Positions 11,059 through 21,903 of a stretch of 64,000 bases of DNA are shown in pieces. The position numbers were made by a program, and so were the translations under genes. The DNA comes from Cannabis sativa (Eukaryota; Streptophyta; Magnoliopsida; Rosales; Cannabaceae): the NCBI RefSeq assembly GCF_029168945.1, contig NC_083607.1, forward strand, positions 40,905,257 to 40,969,256, read 5' to 3'. The notes beneath the pieces were generated by a model. The model ran no database searches and was not told the DNA's origin. It worked only from the letters and a program-made list of their open reading frames with translations. Numbering within the stretch: position 1 is the stretch's first letter; the number at the start of each line of letters is the position of its first letter.

Positions 11059-12027
11059 CTAAATTAAAACAGATTATTAATAAACAGTTGTATATATAAT
11101 TTTTAACTTAGATATTAATTTAGTTATTAACTATAATTTTTAACTAGTGTTCACACATAAGTTTTTAACAGATTATTAATTTTTAACTAACTATAAATAG
11201 ATATCATATTTCTCAATCTCACATATGATATTTTTGTTTATTAAATTGATGATGTGAAGTAAATCATTCATATACATGAATAGGAATGATTCTATGAAAG
11301 GAGTCTACATTTTTTAATCTTATTCAAGAGGTTATTTATATATATATATATGTTAATATATTTTAATTTTTATCCATTATCAACTCATAATGTATAAATA
11401 GATATCATATTTTTTATTTTCATATATGATATTTTTATTTTTCAAATTGATATTGTGGAGTAATCCTCAATGTGTATATAATAGGAATGATTACTATAGA
11501 GAGTCTACATTTTGCAATCTTATTCACGAGAAAAAAAAAAAAGAGTAGATGGGAACATGGGAAAATGATAGAAAAAAAAAAGGATAGGGTGTCACAGAAA
11601 ATGATACAATGCACTTGATCTATCATAAGGGAGTAGTGTTATTAGGAGAGCCATAGCCATTGCATATATATTAATTTGATGATATATAAATGAATTTAAA
11701 TATTTATGAAAAGGGGGACTACCCTAGCCCTTTCTCATAAAATCAATGAGAGACCCTTCTTTTTAAGTGTATGTTGGGACCTTAGTGGGATATCTCACAT
11801 GGGCCTATTTTTTTTTTTCTTTCTTTTCAGTATATGCGGTTTGACCCAATTTTCTTTTTTTTTTAGTAATAATAATTAGAACACTAAAGTATATATGTAG
11901 ACCAAAACTGAAGTCAGAATCACACAACCCACTGGTGTGTGTTTCCAAAGATATTATATCTTAAAACCCAATTGTTAAAAAGGCCTAGTAGTTAAGTTTA
12001 TTGCCATAGGAGATAGCTTAGTCTCAC

Positions 12028-12138
12028 CTGCATAGCCAGCATAGCCTTTTGCATCTCACCAAGCTCCTTCTCCAGATTATCGTCTTGGATTGCTAATGCT
12101 CGTGTAGCTTCTGAATTTTTATGGGCCAAAGCTGCAGC
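12028..12138 (-). CDS. Possible upstream coiled-coil exon of the CACTA gene
   Basis: A 111-base block (37 codons, no stop) lies between an AG acceptor (GTGTGAAG) and a GTGAG donor. It encodes an Ala/Glu/Met-rich helix (EKELGEMQKAMLAMQ) likely to form a coiled coil. It sits about 970 bases upstream of the Ulp1-like exons on the same strand, so it may belong to the same transcript. I cannot place the start codon. Confidence 0.4.
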
Positions 12139-14889
12139 CTTCACACACAAACATAAAACTTTATCAGATGAAAACATCACAATAAAGTTCCTAAAAGAAG
12201 GTTAAAGCATCCTGCATCAAAATCCTCTATCAAAACTTATGTGTGAACACTAAAGTCTAATCTTCTCAATCTTAAAACATTTTCTAGGCAAAACTACATT
12301 CTAATCCTGTCATGGCATGTATGGTTCCATGCCTTAATCATTGAACACAAACACAGAATTAAAACTCACTCCTAAAAAGGATGAGGAAAAAGAAAGGCTT
12401 TAGAAGGACAACACAGAATCTTAACATACATGCAAAACAAAGAACATCTGAATAGGCATTAAAATCATAATTTGGCTTAATATTGTCATTAACTAAATTA
12501 TATGCAAAAACAAATGTCCATCATAGAATGCAACTATCGGAAAAATGATTAACGGCAGCCAAGCTCTTGGAGCTCAATTAAAAGAATTCCTTATAGCATT
12601 GCAGTTTGGTGTTTTTCTTTTTTTTTTCTTTTGAACAATGAATTGTAGTTTTGGTTCAATTAGTGGCAATTAAGACATTTTCCTAAATCACTTTTTCTTT
12701 ATCACATCTAGATATATATCTTATTAAATATATACCTGTAGGCTAATTTCGATCGATCACAATAGGATAATGGCTTGGTCTCTTGATAAATCTGTAATTT
12801 TGGGCCAGCTATATTAACGAGATGATTTTAATTAAGTTGATCATAGTGCTGTTCTTGATAACAAGGCTGACTAAAAACAATATTTCAACTTATTAAATTA
12901 AGCCTGCTCAATTGAACTGATATATATATATATATATATATATTGGCAGCAGAGACTTGACTAACAAGAATCTAAAACTATATCAGTAAGTAAGTTACTG
13001 AAAATAAGCCTCTCTATTTATCAATGTAGCAACACCCCAATTCAAATTCATAATTAAATCAGTAAGTAACCCAAGTATCTTGAATTACCAACAAATCAAA
13101 ATCTAAGAATTTAACTCCCTTTGAAATTTAACAATGTGAAAAGCAAATAAGGAAATGAAAAAAAAACATAGAAATTCTTACTTGTTACATTGATTTTAAA
13201 CGAAAAGTTCACAATACTCTCTGCCTATAAATACCACTTATATGGTAGGATTTATTCTCTTCCATCTTTTGACTTTTCACATTCGAACAAATATTACCCT
13301 GTCTAACAGATTTATACATAGTATTATAGTTGTTAATGTAAAATTTAGATATGAGACAAGTAATATAATCACTCACATTTTGCAAGATAAGTTATCATGT
13401 CAATAAGAATCAGACTATCAGTTTATGGTTTATTAAAGAAATGAGTCAAAGACAGATAAAATACACTTTTCTGTTTCTGTATCTACTTTGGATATAATAC
13501 TTACAAAGTACAAACAAACAACAAATGTCTCACAAAATGACACCACTCCAACCATATTCTGTGCTTTCTTGATTGTGGCACATACGTTGCATATAAGTGT
13601 TATTATGTCAACTTTGTTAATCTCTCATCAAAATACACAGAATTTGGTATCAAACAAGAAAGGTAAACTGACCTCCCATTGTGGATTGGTAGTGTTATGT
13701 GTTCTTATCATCAGCCTAGAAATCAGTGTCAAAACAAGATACCATAACCTTGGATACCATGGACCTAGCAAAAGGGATGTAGCTCAAACTGTACCTGTGT
13801 CATTTGATTACAAGACCAAATTAATACACAAGTTGTTAGTTACTATCTATATATACTAACCAAAATACACATAAAAGAAAGAAACAAGGGAAAAGAAAGA
13901 GGGTAATTTAATTTATTACCAGATCAAAGCACCAAACTCTAAAATAATTGCAAAGAGTGTCAAAAACTTGTTATGAACCTGCAAAACAAGAAGAATCATA
14001 GAATGAAATGATGATGATGATGATGAAAGTAAGATAATAATGTATGGTTTCGTTTGGTACCCGTATTAAATCATATTGTATAGTATTATATTCAACTATA
14101 TTAATCAAAGGCCATTTAGTGACTAGTTTCTCTTAGACAAATAATCAAACACATTGTAAACAAAAAACTTTTGTACAACGAATTGCAAAGTAGAAACTAG
14201 AGCGAAGTAAATAGGGTTACATTGTAAATTGAATAATCTTACTTGAATTGAAGAAGAAGAATTGGAGAGACTGTAGGTCTAATGAAGAAGTGAAAATTTA
14301 CACTCGAGAGAGACTCGCCGGAGATATAATGAACCGGTAATAATTCGTACAAGAGTATACTTTCTTTCTTGAACAATACATTACCAAAATTTCTAATCAA
14401 AACATATAAAGAGATGAAAAATAAAGATACATTACCTGATAGGGATTAGTGATGAAGGGGTGGAAAAGTGGGTTGTTCGGTGGGTGAAGTCAAATGGAGC
14501 AGAGAGAGAAATTAGGGTTTGGGTGTGACATTGATTGAGTAAGAAGAAATAAATAATTAGCGTGTGTTATATATATACTAAATTGTATCCAAACACAAAC
14601 ACAGTAGAAGGGTTCTAACCTTATGTAGTGTAGCTGCAGAAACGTTCTCTGTTTCTTCAACCAACCAACGAAGGTTTGGGGTAAACACAAACACAGTAGA
14701 AGGGTTCTAACCTTAAGGAGGTTAGGGATTCTTTGGTTAGGTGAGAGAGATGTAAGGGTTAGGTTGAGGAGGAAGCAAGAGAGAAAGAGAGGGAAAGAGA
14801 TCGCTGTTCAGAGAAAAAGAGAGGGAAAAAGAGAGCTGATCGAATGAAATGAAATAAGTGTCATCTGTTTGGGGGTAAGTGAAAAATAG
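12139..14889. other. CACTA interior, no further gene identified
   Basis: AT-rich, with a TA microsatellite near 12921-12942. A 123-residue plus-strand frame at 13488-13859 has no recognisable motif and is probably chance. A 53-base block that includes GTAAACACAAACACAGTAGAAGGGTTCTAACCTTA is partly duplicated at about 14587-14625 and 14680-14716. Confidence 0.4.
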
Positions 14890-15180
14890 GAGGATTAGCG
14901 TCGTTTTGTCACACTCACAATATCTTTACCGTCGGTTTTAAAAGGCCACATAAAGCATAAGTGAGGCTTTTAAAACGACGCTAATAATGAACGATTTTTT
15001 TTAATTTTTTGACTTTTACCGTCGGTTGGGTAATTAGTGACGGAGTAAGAACCGACGCAATTTATGGATTTTTTGTGACATTTTAGAAATGACGAATATA
15101 TTCAATATGGTACTATTCACGTCGGTCAACGCGATGAACAGTCGCGTTGACCGACGTGAATAGTGACTTTTGTAGTAGTG
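14890..15180 (-). repeat. CACTA right subterminal and terminal repeat region
   Basis: Repeated CGTCGGTT, AACGACGCTAA and ACCGACG units mirror those at the left end. Near the end, GTCGGTCAACGCG (15121-15133) pairs with CGCGTTGACCGAC (15143-15155), forming a strong hairpin just inside the terminal TAGTAGTG. Confidence 0.8.
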
Positions 15181-17043
15181 ACTCCTATATTAATAAGAAA
15201 ATATTAGTAACAAAATCAAGACCACTCATCAGTATAAAAGAACAATAATATCCCCACAGTTATGTAATCACCAAATAGATAGATTATATAAGTCAATAAA
15301 ATACCAAAATAATACCTAGCATCCATCATTCCTCATTTCTAACTAGTACATAACAAATTTAAGTCATCCAGACCATCCATTTCAGCTTAAATACAAAATC
15401 AGTTTCATTAGATGGTTAAAGAGTAAAATAAGACTAAACTAATAACGACTTCCTTTCCAAACGGTACCATCCTCATCCACTAGCATCAAACTGAGTTCCT
15501 AGAATGGGAGAAAATAGGGGGTGAGCTTATAAAGCCCACTAGGAAAACAACTAATATCAAAGGACCCTTGGTTTAATAAAATTCTTGCATGGCTAGCTTT
15601 GTACAGATAAAATATCTTATCACCAGTATCAAAATGTATAAACAAAGTAGAGAGACCACAAATAATCACAAATCAAACGTCAAATGCATATCACACAGTC
15701 CACTAGACCCCTAGCTCTCAATATTAATCATAGAAAACGATATCCAAAAGCGGGTAGTCGCATCTGATATTCACCATAATACCGGGGCTCAGATTTAATT
15801 AACTTCCTGTACAGATTATAGGTCTTTCACCTACAAGTGAGTGCACACCTGATCTACCTATGATGACATAGAGACTAGGTCGTGAAATAACAATATGCAC
15901 CGAACATGATCAACATGGCTCTCATCAGTATAACCAAAGCAGGCAAATAATAATCATAACAAAGAACATATTTCTTTTTATTTTCTAAAAAAAATTCGGC
16001 AGCATAACAGCTGTATTTTGAAGAAACCCAAAAATCATAACTTACATAAATATTTGTACACAAAAATATATTTGGCTCTCAGTGCCCCAGAGCAGTCTAG
16101 AAAAATATGTCGATTAAGTTTTCAATTTTTCAAACAATTTGTAAATCATAAAAATTGGAATATGTCCAATGTTATACAACACATATAAAAATCAAGTCCA
16201 ATAATCAAGTTGAGTCCCTACCTCTCCTAAGTGGTTAAACTTTATCCAAAAGACAATCTTAAGCTCTCAAGTCCCGAGCTCCAATTTTTTAGTCCAATCT
16301 TACATATTACTCTCACTTATACCATCAAATGGTTAAATAATTATCATCATCACATTCTACATTCAAAATCGAGTCCAACGACATATAATATGACTATATT
16401 TAAAATTTGGGATTCCGAAACCTCACCTAAGCGGTGCACATTAACAATCGGTGGCGGTAAAAATTGGTGTACCGAAAACATCACCAAAAATAGGAGTAGT
16501 GTATATCAAAACGACCACCTCGACGAGTAGATCACACCCATGTCAGCCGTTTGTCAAAACGGTACACGATGTCACCAAAAAGTCGCTGGAAAGGGGCGAA
16601 GCTACAAAAATGTCACTAGAAAAAGTAGCGAACCGAGCAAAATGGTTTAGTGTAGGTTTCTCTTCTCGACGAGCTGAGTTTAGTGACAGAAAAATCTGTT
16701 CAAAGTTTGAACTCCCAAACTTTGACTTGCGATCCCAAGCTAACGGTGGCGAGAGAAGCGGCGCCGCTTGGGGGTGAGGTCGCCGGCACTTGGGCTTCTG
16801 ATTTTTTCGGCATGTGGGGTCGGGCGGTGGCCGGAGGTGGGACGCCGGAGTGTGGTTGTGATGGAGCTTTGTGGGTTTTCTTTTGTGTTTGAGTTTGAAG
16901 AGAGAGAAAAAGAGAGATAGATAGAGAGAGGGGGGACGAAGGGGGGTCTAATTGTATATTATAATTTTCTTTTTGTATATATATATTATTTAATTATTAT
17001 TTTATATATATACATTTGACTCGGTCAAAACTGAGTCTTTACA

Positions 17044-17058
17044 TTCTCCCCACCTTAA
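17044..17058 (-). promoter_or_regulatory. Polypurine tract of chromovirus 1
   Basis: On the minus strand, TTAAGGTGGGGAGAA directly precedes the LTR start TGTAAAGACTC. It marks the internal edge of the 3' LTR. Confidence 0.8.
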
Positions 17059-17078
17059 AGAAATTTCGTCCCGAAATT

Positions 17079-17501
17079 TTAAAGTACAACCTCAAGTTGA
17101 AAATTAAACAAGTGAGGATACTTTATATACATCTTAGACTCTAACTCCCAAGTAGCTTCGTCTTCTCTATGGTTCTTCCATAAGACCTTGACTACTGGAA
17201 CCTGTCTGTTCCTTAACACTTTTAGCTCTCTCGCCAAGATTTTGACAGGTTGTTCTTCATAAGTCACATCTTCTTGAAGAGGGATAGCCTCATACTCAAT
17301 AACATGTGACGGATCTGGAGTATACTTCCTCAATATAGACACATGGAACACATTATCAACATGTCCCAACTGTCCTGGTAAGTTTAATCGATAAGCGTCG
17401 TCCCCAATCCTCTCGATAACCTCAAAAGGTCCAATATACGTCGGGGCTAGCTTACCCTTCACTCCAAATCTCGTTACGCCACACATAGGAGTAACTTTCA
17501 A
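17079..17501 (-). pseudogene. Integrase C-terminus with chromodomain-like tail, chromovirus 1
   Basis: The 140-residue frame contains the GPFEVIERIGDDAYRLNLP motif found after the integrase core in chromoviruses, then VFHVSILRKYTPDPSHVI, and ends in a chromodomain-like segment (VKVLWKNHREDEATWELE). Such tails direct integration to particular chromatin. It overlaps the end of the integrase frame by about 60 bases in a different frame, so a shift separates it from the core. Confidence 0.8.
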
Positions 17502-17561
17502 AAAGACATAATCACCAACATCAAACTCAACTTCTCGTCGATGGAGATCGGCATAGCTTTT

Positions 17562-18269
17562 CTAACGACTCCGAACAACCTTAAGTCTTTCTTGGACTCC
17601 CTTAATCTTTTCAGTGGTACTAGTGATATTCTGGGGTCCAATAGTGACATGCTCATCTGGTTCTGCCCAACACAATGGCGATCTGCATGGTCTTCCATAT
17701 AAGGCCTCATAAGGAGCCATGCCTATACTGGCTTGGTAGCTATTATTGTAGGTGAATTCCACTAGTGACAAATGTTCTCCCCAACTACCTCCAAAATCCA
17801 AAACACAAGAGTAAAGCATGTCTTCCAAAGTCTGTATGGTCCTCTCAGACTGTCCATCTGTCTGTCGATGATGGGCAGTACTCAAGTGAAGTTCAGTCCC
17901 TAAGGCTTGTTGCAAGGCCTTTCAAAATCTTGATGTAAAATGAGGATCTCTATCAAAAACAATGCTTGAAGGCACTCCATTTAGTCGGACTATATTGTCT
18001 ATGTAAAGTCGAGCTAGTCTGGTAAGCTTATAATCCTTTCTGATTGGAATAAAATAAGCAGACTTAGTCAAACTATCAACAATCACCCAAACAGCGTCAT
18101 TCTTCAAAGGTGTCAATGACAATCTAGTAACAAAGTCCATTGTAATCTTGTCCCACTTCAATTCTGGTATAGGCAAAGGTTGAACTAAACCTGAGGGTCT
18201 CTGATGCTCAACCTTTACTTGCTGACATACTATACACTTAGCTACAAAGCTGGCCACATCTCTTTTCAT
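17562..18269 (-). pseudogene. Integrase core, chromovirus 1
   Basis: Two consecutive frames, 18269-17922 and 17915-17562, are split by a stop. They hold the zinc-binding Cys pair (CIVCQQ), the first catalytic Asp (ITMDFV), the second (VFDRDPHF) and the Glu region (TDGQSERTIQTLEDML). All three DDE positions appear present. The enzyme would insert element DNA into the genome; the stop near 17920 breaks it. Confidence 0.8.
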
Positions 18270-18317
18270 ACCTTCCTACCAATATTGTCTATTTAAATCT
18301 CGGTACATCTTCGTACT

Positions 18318-19139
18318 TCAAGGATGTACAACAAATTTGGATCTATGGGCCTCAATCAAAATGGTCTCCCTAAGATCAGAGATATCTCCAACAACTAGCC
18401 TTCCCATATGGTATAGATACCCTTCACTATTAACTGTCCACCCATCTAGTTGCTCACTATCCTGGATTCGGTTCCAAATAAGTCTTAGCTTTTCATCTTG
18501 CCACTGACGTTGCTTAACTTGTTGAAGTAGTACTGGTGTAGCCACTATGTTAGAGATACAAGCTACTTCTTCCCCTTCATAGTATTGCAAGTTATAATCA
18601 CCCATTATGATTGTCCTTTTCCAGTCCTCAAGAGCCAAACATGCCAAAGTACCATCAACCTTTCTACTTAGTGCATCAGCTACTACATTAGCTTTCCCAG
18701 GATGATACTACAAAGTGAAATCATAGTCCTCCATATACTCAACCCATGTTCTTTGCCTCAAGTTCAAGTTCCTCTCAGTAAAAAGATACTTCAAGCTCTT
18801 ATGATCTGAGTATAACTCAAACTTTACGCCATATAAATAACATCTCCAAATTTTTATGACAAAGATTACCACAGCAAGTTCTAGGTCATGCGTAGGGTAA
18901 TTCTTCTCATGTGGTTTCAATTGCTGAGAAGAATAGGCAACTACCTTGCCATTTTGCATGAGTACACCTCCTAATCCAGTACCTGAAGCATCAGTGAATA
19001 CCACATATGGTTCCTCGCTATTAGGAACAGCGAGAACAGGCGCCGAAGTTAATCTTTCCTTCAATTCTCTAAAAGCTTCTTCAAAACTATCATCCCATAT
19101 AAACTTTACTTCTTTTCTTGTTAACTTTGTCAAAGGCAT
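18318..19139 (-). pseudogene. RNase H and linker to integrase, chromovirus 1
   Basis: Frame 19139-18708 contains the RNase H region ([35 protein letters not shown]), which degrades the RNA strand during reverse transcription. Frame 18647-18318 holds the connection to integrase. A stop at about 18706 and the 18270-18317 gap separate the pieces. Confidence 0.8.
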
Positions 19140-19199
19140 AGCAATTCAAGAGAAATTCTCTACAAAGGGACGGTAGTAGCCTGCCAACCCAAGAAAACT

Positions 19200-20048
19200 T
19201 CAAACTTCGGTGACATTCTTTGGTCTTTCCCACTGTAGAATAAAGTCTATCTTTACAGGATGAACGGTGATACCATCTTGAGAAATTACATGGCCCAAGA
19301 ATTTGACTTCAGTCATCCAAAATTCACACTTCTCTTTCTTAGCGTATAATTGATGATCTCTCAATGTCTGTAATACTGTTGTCAAGTGTTCAGCATGATC
19401 CTCACGTGTTTTAGAATACACCAAGATATCATCAATGAGTACCACCACAAACTTATCCAAGAAAGGTCTAAAGACTCTATTCATAAGATCCATAAATGCA
19501 GTAGGTGCATTTGTTAACCCAAATGGCATTACCAAAAACTCAAAGTGTCCATACCGTGTCCTGAAACTAGTCTTATAGATATCTTCTTCCCTAATCCTCA
19601 ATTGATGGTAGCCTGACCTCAAATTAATCTTTGAAAAGAACTTTGAACCACCAAGTTGATCAAATAGTTCATCAATCCTTGGTAGAGGATATTTGTTTTT
19701 AATTGTCATCTGATTCAGCTTTCTATAGTCGACACAAAGTCGCAAAGTCCCATCAGCTTTCTTGGCAAACAAGACTGCAGCTCCCCATGGAGAAGTACTA
19801 TGTCTGATGTAACCCTTATCCATTAACTCCCCTAATTGTTTTTTCAATTTATCCAACTCTGCAGGTGCCATGCGATAAGGCACAATAGAAACTTGTTGAG
19901 CTCCAGGAATCAAATCAATGCAAAACTCAATCTCCCTATCAGGTGGTAACCCTGGTAAATCCTCTGGAAACACATCCGGAAAACCACTAACCACTGATAT
20001 CCAAGGGAACTGGTCTGAATTCCTAGACTCATCATCGATCGCAAACAA
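19200..20048 (-). pseudogene. Reverse transcriptase, chromovirus 1
   Basis: The 282-residue frame has the full Ty3 series of motifs: [54 protein letters not shown] and the catalytic LIDDILVYS at about residue 204. It copies element RNA into DNA. The FSKIDL Asp seen in most relatives is Asn here ([10 protein letters not shown]), changing a catalytic-site residue. The stop at 19200 separates it from RNase H. Confidence 0.88.
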
Positions 20049-20129
20049 ATTCCCATAACACTCTAAGTTTCACTTTCCACCTAAACTTTCCCTTAAGATA
20101 GGATTTTGTCTCACTGCACTCATGTTAGC

Positions 20130-20480
20130 TCAATAAATAATGAAATCACCACTAGAGGTTAAAAGAGTCACTCTTTTACGTGAACAATCCACAATAGCTT
20201 GGTATTTAGACAACCAATCCATACCAAGAATTACATCAAATTGCCCCATAGGAAACACTAATAAATTTCCAGATAACTCGTGTCCCTCGAACACAATACA
20301 AACTGACCTACATATGGTGGATACCTCACCGTGTCCCCCCATAGATACACTCAAATGCAATGAAGAACTAAAAGTTTCCCAAATCAAACCCGACATACTA
20401 GCGAACATCAAAGATATAAAGGAATGTGATGCACCAGTATCAAATAACACATGAGCCCAAGAGTGTGAGATAAGAACCAT
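20130..20480 (-). pseudogene. Aspartic protease, chromovirus 1
   Basis: The 116-residue frame has the active-site motif VLFDTGASHSFIS and the conserved FDVILGMDWLSKYQAIVDC block. It would process Gag-Pol. It is out of frame with the zinc-knuckle region upstream and stops before reverse transcriptase. Confidence 0.85.
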
Positions 20481-20649
20481 ACCATCAACAACTCCCTGGT
20501 CAGCACCGCCCTGTACATCATCAACCCCAAGAGCGTAGGCTTGAGCGGATGACTTTGCTTTTGCCTTTCCCCTTCCCTGACTAGGATAGCTTGTACTTGC
20601 ACCAGACCCTCCACCTTGATTCTACCCTCTTTGACTCTCACTAGGAGCA

Positions 20650-21811
20650 AGAGTTTGGAAACCTTGTGAGTACCCCATATTGAACCCTGAACCTTGTGGC
20701 CTAAACTGATGTTAATACTGAGACTGTTGGCCTAATTGGGGTGTGAAACCATAGGATGAAGACTGGGAATGGTTTGTCTTGGGTTGTCCATGAAAAGGAG
20801 TAGACTCTCCATAGCTCCCTATGGGTCCTCCATGAGATGCTTGAAATCTTTGTTGTCGTTGTGGGCAATCTTTCTTCTTATGACCTTGTTGACCACAACT
20901 GAAACACCCGTAAGTCCACTACGAGTCTTTCCAGATGAACCACTACTAGTGCTACCCCCACTAAATTGTTGTCCTTGGGACCACTTTCCTTGATTCTTCT
21001 TTGTCATCTTTCGGTCATTTCCTCTTCCTCTTCTTGTGTTCTTCTTCTCATTCCCTTCTACATGAGCCTCAGTTCGCAAGGCTACTGTCACACACTCAGT
21101 CAAGTTGTTAAAGGTGAAAGGGGCTATTGGACCACGTATCGCAGGCCTCAAACGACGCATGAACTGTTCAATCACCAAGGGTTTGTCAACAACACCAGGA
21201 TATGCATAAGGGGATAGCTCTACAAACTTCATGTAAAATTCATTCACAGTCATATCCCCTTGTCTTAGACCATCAAATACTCCAATCAGAGCCCTCTTGT
21301 GAGATGGACTAAAATATTGCTCCCTGAAAACTTCCTCAAAATCCCGCCAAGTCATCCCATCAATATCCATTATCTTGGACAAGGTCTCCTACCAATCTGC
21401 TGCACCACCCTCTAACTTGGACGCAGCAAAAGTAACTTGATATTCTTCAGGTGTTCCTATTTTGTTGAAACTTTTATTTATCTGCCTCAACCACCTTTCA
21501 GCTACCATGGGATCTTGTCCACCCTCAAACCCAGGCACTTGGATCCGATGAAAGATTTGAAAATGATGACTCTGTCAAGCGGCAAGATCCATCTGTTGAG
21601 CGGGAACTACTCTTAAGGCTTCAAGAAGGGCGTTCATAAGGAATTCAGCTTGTGGAGGTTGGACATTATCTTGAGGGGCATCTTCTCCAACCGTTCTCTT
21701 TGTCTTCCTTCCTTTTGGAGGTATTTTCTTAGGTTTGAGAACCAAAAGGTAATCAGTTAGCGAGGATTGGATGCTAATAATATAAATATGTCTTATACAT
21801 ATAAATACCAA
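20650..21811 (-). pseudogene. Gag, chromovirus 1, frameshifted
   Basis: Frame 21811-21575 is the N-terminal part and 21382-20819 the core (ECVTVALRTEAHVEG, basic linker, S/G-rich stretch). A stop interrupts just before ETLSK near 21392. The zinc knuckle CFSCGQQGHKKKDC is intact on the minus strand at about 20868-20909 but in another frame from the 21382-20819 reading, so a shift lies just before it. Capsid and nucleocapsid functions are therefore lost. Confidence 0.8.
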
Positions 21812-21885
21812 GATACTTATTACTATTATTATTTAAAATAAATCTAAACTATTTGGTGACACACTTCGAGATAATTAAACCCGGT

Positions 21886-21897
21886 GCTCTAATACCA
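21886..21897 (-). promoter_or_regulatory. Primer binding site, chromovirus 1
   Basis: The minus strand reads TGGTATTAGAGC, one base from the common initiator-tRNA-Met primer site TGGTATCAGAGC. It lies six bases inside the 5' LTR, which ends at 21904. Confidence 0.8.
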
Positions 21898-21903
21898 TTT
21901 TGC

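Larger units (their letters stand above)
9611..15180. mobile_element. CACTA transposon carrying a Ulp1-like gene
   Basis: The left end reads CACTACTACAAAAAGG and the right end is its inverted counterpart, TTTTGTAGTAGTG. ACT (9608-9610 and 15181-15183) flanks both ends, the 3-bp duplication expected of CACTA elements. The sister LTR holds the empty site. Both subterminal regions are packed with CGTCGGTT/AACCGACG motifs. No TNP2-type transposase was recognised, so it is probably non-autonomous. It carries a spliced Ulp1-like peptidase gene on the minus strand. Confidence 0.92.
9458..17043 (-). repeat. 3' LTR of chromovirus 1, interrupted by CACTA
   Basis: On the plus strand it runs from TGTCACGACC at 9458 to GAGTCTTTACA at 17043, matching the right LTR (21904-23942) on both sides of the CACTA. 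The sequence GGATTAACT|CCTATAT around 22050-22060 in the right LTR is the uninterrupted form of the site split at 9610/15184. The tail near 16900-17043 includes GA-rich and TA-rich low-complexity DNA. Confidence 0.9.

Noticed and set aside
13488..13859. 123-residue open frame in the CACTA interior
   Set aside because: No recognisable motif, no splice or start context, and composition like chance frames in AT-rich DNA.
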